Shown here: in pieces, positions 5,755-9,831 of the stretch
Layout of the letters: the number at the start of each line of letters is the position of its first letter
How positions within the stretch are numbered: position 1 is the stretch's first letter
NCBI GenBank assembly: GCA_008671285.1
Contig: RPYR01000125.1
Location: 1-9,831 of the forward strand
Origin: Collinsella aerofaciens
GTDB lineage: Bacteria > Actinomycetota > Coriobacteriia > Coriobacteriales > Coriobacteriaceae
Reading direction: 5' to 3'
Length of the DNA: 9,831 nucleotides
Notes under the pieces: model-generated
What the model saw: only the letters and a program-made list of their open reading frames with translations
Told to the model about the DNA's origin: nothing
Database searches by the model: none
Program-made: the position numbers and the translations under genes

Positions 5755-5791
5755 AAGGCGCCTGTGCAACCATTGTTCGCACAGGCGCCTT
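5751..5791 (-). terminator. Terminator of metY
   Basis: A perfect 11-bp stem, GGCGCCTGTGC (5757-5767) with GCACAGGCGCC (5779-5789), extended by two A-T pairs. The 11-base loop can add an AAC/GTT pairing. On the minus strand TTATTTG follows. It lies about 60 bases past the metY stop. A second short hairpin, GCAAGG-GGT-CCTTGC (5827-5841), lies between them. Confidence 0.85.
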
Positions 5792-5851
5792 GAGCAGGCA
5801 TTTTATGCAGTTATACCTATCGAGTCGCAAGGGGTCCTTGCACAAGTCGCC

Positions 5852-7162
5852 TTACTCGTCCAGCGCGGCGAAGGCCTGCTTCAGATCCCAAATGATATCC
5901 TCGGCGTTCTCGGTACCGATGGAAAGACGGATCGTGGAGGGCGTGATGTTCTGCTCGGCGAGCTCCTCGGCAGAGAGCTGGGAGTGCGTGGTGGTAGCCG
6001 GGTGCACGACGAGCGACTTGACGTCGGCCACGTTGGCGAGCAGCGAGAACACCTGCAGATGATCGATGAACTTCCAAGCTGCCTCCTGGCCACCCTTAAT
6101 CTCAAAGGTAAAGATCGAGGCACCGCCACGGGGGAAGTACTTCTGATAGAGCTCGTGATCGGGGTGCTCAGGCAGGCTCGGGTGGTTCACCTTGGCGACG
6201 TGGCTGTCACCAGCCAGGAACTCAACGACCTTCTTGGTGTTCTCGACATGACGGTCAACGCGCAGCGACAGAGTCTCGGTGCCCTGGAGCAGGACCCAGG
6301 CGTTGAACGGACTGATGCAAGCGCCCTCGTCACGCAGCAGGATAGCGCGGACATAGGTTGCAAAGGCGGCGGGACCGGCAGCCTCGGCAAACGAGACACC
6401 GTGGTAGGAGGGGTTGGGCTCAGCAATCTGGGCGTACTTTCCGCTCGCCTTCCAATCGAAGTTACCGCCGTCGACGATCACACCGCCCAGCGAGGTGCCG
6501 TGGCCGCCGATGAACTTGGTTGCGGAGTGGACGACGATATTGGCACCATGCTCCAGCGGACGGAGCAGATACGGGGTGCCGAAGGTGTTGTCGACGACAA
6601 CCGGCAGACCGTGCTTCTTGGCGATCTCGGAGATGGCGTCGATGTTGGGGATGTCGGAGTTGGGGTTGCCGAGCGTCTCGAGATAGATGACCGTGGTGTT
6701 GTCCTTGATGGCACCCTCGACCTCTTCAAGGTTATGGGCATCGACAAACGTGGTCTCGACGCCAAACTGGGAGAGCGTATGCTCCAGCAGGTTGTAGGAG
6801 CCACCGTAGATGGTCTTCTGAGCCACCACGTGGTCACCGGCCTGGGCAAGAGCCTGCAGGGTATAGGTGATGGCAGCAGCACCGGAGGCGACGGCAAGAC
6901 CTGCCACGCCACCCTCGAGGGCGGCGATACGGTCCTCGAAGCCGCCCTGGGTGGAGTTGGTCAGACGGCCGTAGATGTTACCGGCGTCGGCAAGACCAAA
7001 GCGGTCGGCGGCGTGCTGGGAGTTGCGGAACACATAGCTCGTGGTCTGGTAGATAGGCACGGCGCGGGAGTCGGATGCAGGATCGGCGCTCTCCTGGCCA
7101 ACGTGCAGCTGCAGGGTATCGAAACCAAAGGTGTGCTCGGGGTTGTTGATAAACTGGCTCAT
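5852..7162 (-). CDS. metY: O-acetylhomoserine sulfhydrylase (PLP-dependent)
   Basis: Makes homocysteine from O-acetylhomoserine and sulfide in the cytoplasm, the direct-sulfhydrylation route to methionine. It has 436 residues, the usual length for MetY and longer than most cystathionine gamma-synthases. Visible motifs of the Cys/Met PLP family are: Tyr64 and Arg66 in YGRLTNST, the ASGAAA segment (92-97), LETLGNPN (161-168), Asp191 in DNTFGTPY, and the Schiff-base Lys216 in HSATKFIGGHGT. LSIGTENAEDI near the C-terminus is also typical. The ATG at 7160-7162 has AAGGAG (7169-7174) six bases upstream. It is transcribed alone, divergently from a LysR-type regulator, and has a leader of about 175 bases containing a Cys-containing short ORF. 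Substrate preference between O-acetylhomoserine and related esters is not decided by sequence alone. Confidence 0.95.
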   Translation of the reverse strand: MSQFINNPEHTFGFDTLQLHVGQESADPASDSRAVPIYQTTSYVFRNSQHAADRFGLADAGNIYGRLTNSTQGGFEDRIAALEGGVAGLAVASGAAAITYTLQALAQAGDHVVAQKTIYGGSYNLLEHTLSQFGVETTFVDAHNLEEVEGAIKDNTTVIYLETLGNPNSDIPNIDAISEIAKKHGLPVVVDNTFGTPYLLRPLEHGANIVVHSATKFIGGHGTSLGGVIVDGGNFDWKASGKYAQIAEPNPSYHGVSFAEAAGPAAFATYVRAILLRDEGACISPFNAWVLLQGTETLSLRVDRHVENTKKVVEFLAGDSHVAKVNHPSLPEHPDHELYQKYFPRGGASIFTFEIKGGQEAAWKFIDHLQVFSLLANVADVKSLVVHPATTTHSQLSAEELAEQNITPSTIRLSIGTENAEDIIWDLKQAFAALDE

Positions 7163-7223
7163 GATGATCTCCTTGATCGAACAAAAGTAATAAGAGTAAG
7201 AGAAGTGAGTCGCTGTCTCCTGA

Positions 7224-7277
7224 TCACGCCGACGGGCGCAAACAGGAGCCCGGCATTCGTCTTGGTAAGCAATTCAT
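7224..7277 (-). CDS. Putative cysteine-containing leader peptide of metY
   Basis: ATG at 7275-7277 follows AAAGGAGG (7285-7292) with a 7-base spacer, the strongest ribosome site in the window. The 17 codons read MNCLPRRMPGSCLRPSA, with Cys at 3 and 12 and Met at 1 and 8. The codons TTA, AGA and CGA are unlike the GC-rich codon use around it. The stop is 61 bases before metY. It lies inside the leader predicted from the promoter at 7346-7374. Short Cys-containing ORFs that sense cysteine are described before sulfur genes in mycobacteria. Here the role is inferred. Confidence 0.6.
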   Translation of the reverse strand: MNCLPRRMPGSCLRPSA

Positions 7278-7345
7278 ATGCGGGCCTCCTTTCGCATCCC
7301 GGTTCCGTAGTTGGCTTAATTACCTACCGTCTTTGTGTGTTTTGA

Positions 7346-7374
7346 ATAGTACGAGCATTGTTTTCCTCGGTCAA
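7346..7374 (-). promoter_or_regulatory. metY promoter
   Basis: On the minus strand TTGACC (7369-7374) and TACTAT (7346-7351) are exactly 17 bases apart, the best promoter match in the window. Transcription should start near 7339, giving a leader of about 177 bases. It lies 20 bases from the LysR-type inverted repeat. Confidence 0.75.
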
Positions 7375-7393
7375 TCACTTTAAAGCGCTAACC

Positions 7394-7416
7394 TGTTATC
7401 GGTTTTATAGATAACA
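7394..7416. promoter_or_regulatory. Candidate LysR-type operator
   Basis: TGTTATC (7394-7400) and GATAACA (7410-7416) are perfect 7-base inverted arms around nine AT-rich bases. They contain the T-N11-A core (T7399, A7411) typical of LysR sites. The site lies 20 bases before the regulator start and just upstream of the metY -35. It overlaps a TATAGA box (7406-7411) that could be the regulator's own -10, which would fit autorepression. Confidence 0.55.
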
Positions 7417-7435
7417 CTCGAAAGGACGGGCGCCG

Positions 7436-8374
7436 ATGACCCTCCAACAGCTTCGCTTTTTGATCGCCGTGGCAGAGTCCGGTTCGATCAACGCCGCAGC
7501 CCAGCGCCTCTATACGGCACAGTCCAATATCTCCAATGCCGTCAAAAGCCTGGAGCAGGAACTTCATATCGAAATCTTTACGCGCTCCAGCCGCGGTGTT
7601 GCACTCACCAACGACGGCACCGAGCTTTTGGGTTATGCACGCCAGGTCGTAGAGCAGGCCGACATGCTCGAGGCCCGCTACGAGGACGGCGGTACCCCGC
7701 AAGCCCGCCTCGCCATTTCCGCCCAACACTACGCCTTTTCGGTCGAGGCCTTTGTCAACGTAGTCGAGCGCTGCCGCGACAGCAAGTTCGAGTTCATCAT
7801 GCGCGAGACCACCACAGCGCAGATTATCGACGACGTGCGCGCGTTTCGCAGCGATATCGGCATCCTCTATCTGGATGACTTTAATACCCGTGTCTTGCAG
7901 AAGGCCTTTACCGATGCCCGAGCGAGCTTTCATCCCCTCTTTGATGCAAAAGTCCACGTGTTCGTCAGCGAACGCCACCCGCTCGCACGCCGTTCGCAGC
8001 TGTCCCTTGCCGACCTCACGCCCTATACGCGCTACAGCTTTGAGCAAGGCACCTCGAACTCCTTCTATTACGCCGAGGAACCGTTTAGCTATATTCCCTG
8101 CAACCGCAATATCCGCGTATCCGACCGCGGGACGCTCACCAACCTGCTTATCACCTCGAACGGCTATGCGCTGTCGACCGGCGTACTCTCCAGCGAAATG
8201 CAGTGGGGCATGGCCTCGATCCCCCTGGCAGACGCCCCGACGATGCATGTGGGCTACATCATGCATGACGACCGCAAGCCCTCTCCCCTCTTGCAGCAAT
8301 ACCTCGACGAGCTCAACCGCATCATCCATGCCAACCAACTGTCGGAAGACGGGGTAGAAATCGTAGATTGCTAG
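7436..8374 (+). CDS. LysR-family transcriptional regulator, probably of metY
   Basis: A 312-residue protein of usual family length. Residues 1-60 are the winged helix-turn-helix. The start MTLQQLRFLIAVAESGSI is typical, the recognition helix is around 18-37 (AAAQRLYTAQSNISNAVKSLE), and the wing is FTRSSRGVALTNDG. A linker helix follows (62-88), then a periplasmic-binding-protein-like effector domain (about 90-300). The ATG at 7436 has AAAGGA (7421-7426) nine bases upstream. Divergence from metY and the shared control region make metY the most likely target. The inducer could be a sulfur metabolite such as an O-acetyl amino acid, by analogy with CysB-like regulators, but nothing in the sequence proves it. 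A role in controlling more distant genes cannot be excluded. Confidence 0.9.
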   Translation: MTLQQLRFLIAVAESGSINAAAQRLYTAQSNISNAVKSLEQELHIEIFTRSSRGVALTNDGTELLGYARQVVEQADMLEARYEDGGTPQARLAISAQHYAFSVEAFVNVVERCRDSKFEFIMRETTTAQIIDDVRAFRSDIGILYLDDFNTRVLQKAFTDARASFHPLFDAKVHVFVSERHPLARRSQLSLADLTPYTRYSFEQGTSNSFYYAEEPFSYIPCNRNIRVSDRGTLTNLLITSNGYALSTGVLSSEMQWGMASIPLADAPTMHVGYIMHDDRKPSPLLQQYLDELNRIIHANQLSEDGVEIVDC

Positions 8375-8393
8375 CCCCCGGCGGGCATGGCGC

Positions 8394-8399
8394 TACAAT
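8394..8399 (+). promoter_or_regulatory. Candidate -10 box of rnhA
   Basis: TACAAT, 20 bases after the LysR gene. A weak -35 (TTGCTA, 8369-8374) lies 19 bases upstream and overlaps the end of that gene. It supports the GTG start at 8438 over an upstream in-frame ATG at 8387, which precedes this box. Confidence 0.45.
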
Positions 8400-8437
8400 G
8401 GTCACTCACGCGAAACGTACCCAACGAAAGGAACCAT

Positions 8438-8923
8438 GTGAAGGTCATCATCTATACCGACGGCTCGGCCCGATCAAATCCGGGACGCGGCGGCTACGGC
8501 GCCGTGCTCAAATACACCAACCCCGCCGGCAAGACCTTCACCTCTGAGCTTTCGCGCGGCTACGCCAAGACCACCAACAACCGCATGGAGCTCATGGCCG
8601 TTATCGTGGCACTCGAGGCGCTCAACCGCCCCTGCGACGTCGAAGTCCATTCCGATTCGCAGTACGTCGTTAACGCCTTCAACAAGCACTGGATTGACGG
8701 ATGGAAAAAACGCGGCTGGAAGACCGCCAACAAGCAGCCCGTCAAGAACCGCGATCTGTGGGAGCGCCTACTCACCGCAAAGAGCAAGCACAAGGTTGAG
8801 TTCATCTGGGTTAAGGGTCACGCCGGCCATGAGCTCAACGAGCGCTGCGACGAGCTCGCCACCACGGCGGCCGACGGCAGCAACCTCGATATCGACACCG
8901 GCTTTAACGAGAGCGACCTGTAA
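8438..8923 (+). CDS. rnhA: Ribonuclease HI
   Basis: Cuts the RNA strand of RNA-DNA hybrids, removing R-loops and primers. The 161 residues compare with 155 in E. coli. The whole catalytic set is visible: Asp8 ([11 protein letters not shown]), Glu51 ([10 protein letters not shown]), Asp73 ([11 protein letters not shown]) and Asp138 (NERCDELA), plus the catalytic-loop His128 in VKGHAGHE. The basic helix region [20 protein letters not shown] (89-108) is the substrate-handle segment of E. coli-type enzymes. The start is a GTG at 8438 with GAAAGGAA just upstream, giving [10 protein letters not shown] as in homologues. It lies 63 bases after the LysR gene with its own -10 box, so it is probably a separate unit. 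No frameshift or missing residue. Confidence 0.95.
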   Translation: MKVIIYTDGSARSNPGRGGYGAVLKYTNPAGKTFTSELSRGYAKTTNNRMELMAVIVALEALNRPCDVEVHSDSQYVVNAFNKHWIDGWKKRGWKTANKQPVKNRDLWERLLTAKSKHKVEFIWVKGHAGHELNERCDELATTAADGSNLDIDTGFNESDL

Positions 8924-8959
8924 CGGCGTTTTCGTACGCTATTTCCTGCCCCTTCGCGC

Positions 8960-8965
8960 TACACT
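8960..8965 (+). promoter_or_regulatory. Candidate -10 box of the second MocA-type gene
   Basis: TACACT, 33 bases before the start codon. No convincing -35 is seen. I see no intrinsic terminator after rnhA, so readthrough is possible. Confidence 0.35.
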
Positions 8966-8998
8966 CATCCTGTAAACCGAACGGCACGAGGGGGATAC

Positions 8999-9831
8999 AT
9001 GCTGCGTATAGCGACCATCGGCACATCCATGATTACCGACGACTTTATCCAGGTCGTCAACGCCAACGACCAAGCCGCGTTTGTGGGCACGCTCTCGCGC
9101 GATGCCAATCGCGGTGCTGCCTTTACCGCCGAGCGCGGTGGCGAGCGAAACTTTACTTCACTCGATGAGCTCGCGGCAGCCGCCGACGTCGACGCCGTCT
9201 ATATCGGCAGCCCCAACGCACTTCACTACGAGCAGGCCCTTGCCTGCATCGCCGGTGGCAAGCACGTCATCGTCGAGAAGCCCTTCTGCGCCACCGAGGC
9301 GCAAGCGCTGGAAGTCTTCCGCGCTGCCGAGGCAGCAGGTGTCGTGGCCCTCGAGGCCATGCGTCCCCTCCACGATCCCGCCTTCCACGCCATCGAGGAC
9401 GCCCTGGGTGAGATCGCCCCCATCCGCCGCGCCTCATTGCGCTTTGGAAAATATTCCTCGCGCTACAACGAGATTCTCGCGGGACGCGCCACCAATATCT
9501 TCGACTGCAATATGGCCTCGGGTTCCCTCATGGATATTGGCGTCTACACCGTCGAGCCCATGGTCGAGATTTTCGGCATGCCCTCCGGCCTTACGAGCAT
9601 GACCACCCTGCTCGATCCCACCACGCGACAGCTCACGCACGGCCCCATCGACGGCTGCGGTTCCATCCTCGCCAGCTACGGCGGTGGCCGTATCTCCGTC
9701 GAGCTCGCGCACTCCAAAATTACGAATGACCTGCTGCCCTCGCAGATCGAAGGCGAGCGTGGCACTATCCAGATCGACCATCTGTCCACGCCCCGCAACG
9801 TCCGCATCGACTATCGCGGCGACGTCGTACG
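8999..9831 (+). CDS. Gfo/Idh/MocA family oxidoreductase (second, distant paralogue), C-terminus beyond the window
   Basis: 277 residues are present. The nucleotide-binding loop reads TIGTSMIT (6-13), a variant G.S loop seen in one branch of the family in place of the classic GxGxxG. GSPNALHYEQA (70-80) and HVIVEKPF (89-96) give the family core with Lys94. SGSLMDIGVYTVEP (174-187) is the conserved segment of the C-terminal domain, with Asp179 and Tyr183. The family is about 330-350 residues long, so roughly 60 are missing at the right edge. ATG 8999 follows GAGGGGG (8988-8994) by four bases. The substrate is unknown; relatives act on sugars, diols and cyclitols. It follows rnhA by 75 bases in the same direction, but no functional link is apparent. 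Confidence 0.9.
   Translation, partial: MLRIATIGTSMITDDFIQVVNANDQAAFVGTLSRDANRGAAFTAERGGERNFTSLDELAAAADVDAVYIGSPNALHYEQALACIAGGKHVIVEKPFCATEAQALEVFRAAEAAGVVALEAMRPLHDPAFHAIEDALGEIAPIRRASLRFGKYSSRYNEILAGRATNIFDCNMASGSLMDIGVYTVEPMVEIFGMPSGLTSMTTLLDPTTRQLTHGPIDGCGSILASYGGGRISVELAHSKITNDLLPSQIEGERGTIQIDHLSTPRNVRIDYRGDVV

Noticed and set aside
5705..7345. Open frame of 546 codons on the plus strand across metY
   Set aside because: It is antisense to a full, well-conserved metY with all motifs. In GC-rich DNA the reverse strand of a gene often stays open. It shows no family motif and runs through the metY terminator and leader.
7163..7345. SAM-type riboswitch in the metY leader
   Set aside because: I looked for the familiar SAM riboswitch cores and recognised none. 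The Cys leader ORF explains the leader better. A covariance search would settle it.
7388..8338. Minus-strand frame of 316 codons over the LysR gene
   Set aside because: Antisense shadow; the LysR frame has a clear helix-turn-helix, ribosome site and normal length.
8387..8437. Upstream ATG start for rnhA
   Set aside because: It precedes the TACAAT box and lacks a ribosome site; GTG 8438 gives the family start.

Overview
The window looks like chromosomal DNA from a high-GC actinobacterium. My best guess is a gut Coriobacteriia member close to Collinsella. That placement rests on remembered gene style (Fe-S aldo/keto reductases, secreted Ala/Glu-rich protein with a YD.GCA.GT.D.Y..W tail, TACAAT/TACTAT -10 boxes, frequent GTG starts) and not on any search. 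I see no CRISPR array, tRNA, rRNA, insertion sequence or prophage.

Left block (1-3330, all leftward). An aldo/keto reductase with two 4Fe-4S motifs is followed by a Gfo/Idh/MocA-type NAD(P)-dependent oxidoreductase and then by endonuclease IV (nfo), which is cut by the window edge. The two gaps between these genes each hold one copy of a repeat of about 80 bases. The scaffold is conserved, but four consecutive base pairs of the central stem are replaced on both arms. This is the most striking unexplained structure here.

Middle block (3330-5850). panE (ketopantoate reductase) runs rightward behind an unusual gene-free region with two terminator-like hairpins on opposite strands and a possible 22-codon ORF. 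It converges on a small two-helix membrane protein gene. Next comes a leftward gene for a secreted protein with a coiled coil and a small C-terminal domain. Clear terminators separate these units.

Right block (5850-9831). metY (O-acetylhomoserine sulfhydrylase) runs leftward, divergent from a LysR-type regulator. Between them are a good metY promoter (TTGACC-N17-TACTAT), a LysR-style inverted repeat in front of the regulator gene, and a metY leader of about 175 bases with a 17-codon, cysteine-containing leader peptide behind a very strong ribosome site. This suggests two layers of sulfur control: transcriptional by the LysR protein, and attenuation-like by the leader. Rightward after the regulator come rnhA (RNase HI) and a second, distant Gfo/Idh/MocA oxidoreductase that runs off the end.

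Most of the window is ordinary housekeeping and metabolism. The novelty is in the non-coding gaps.
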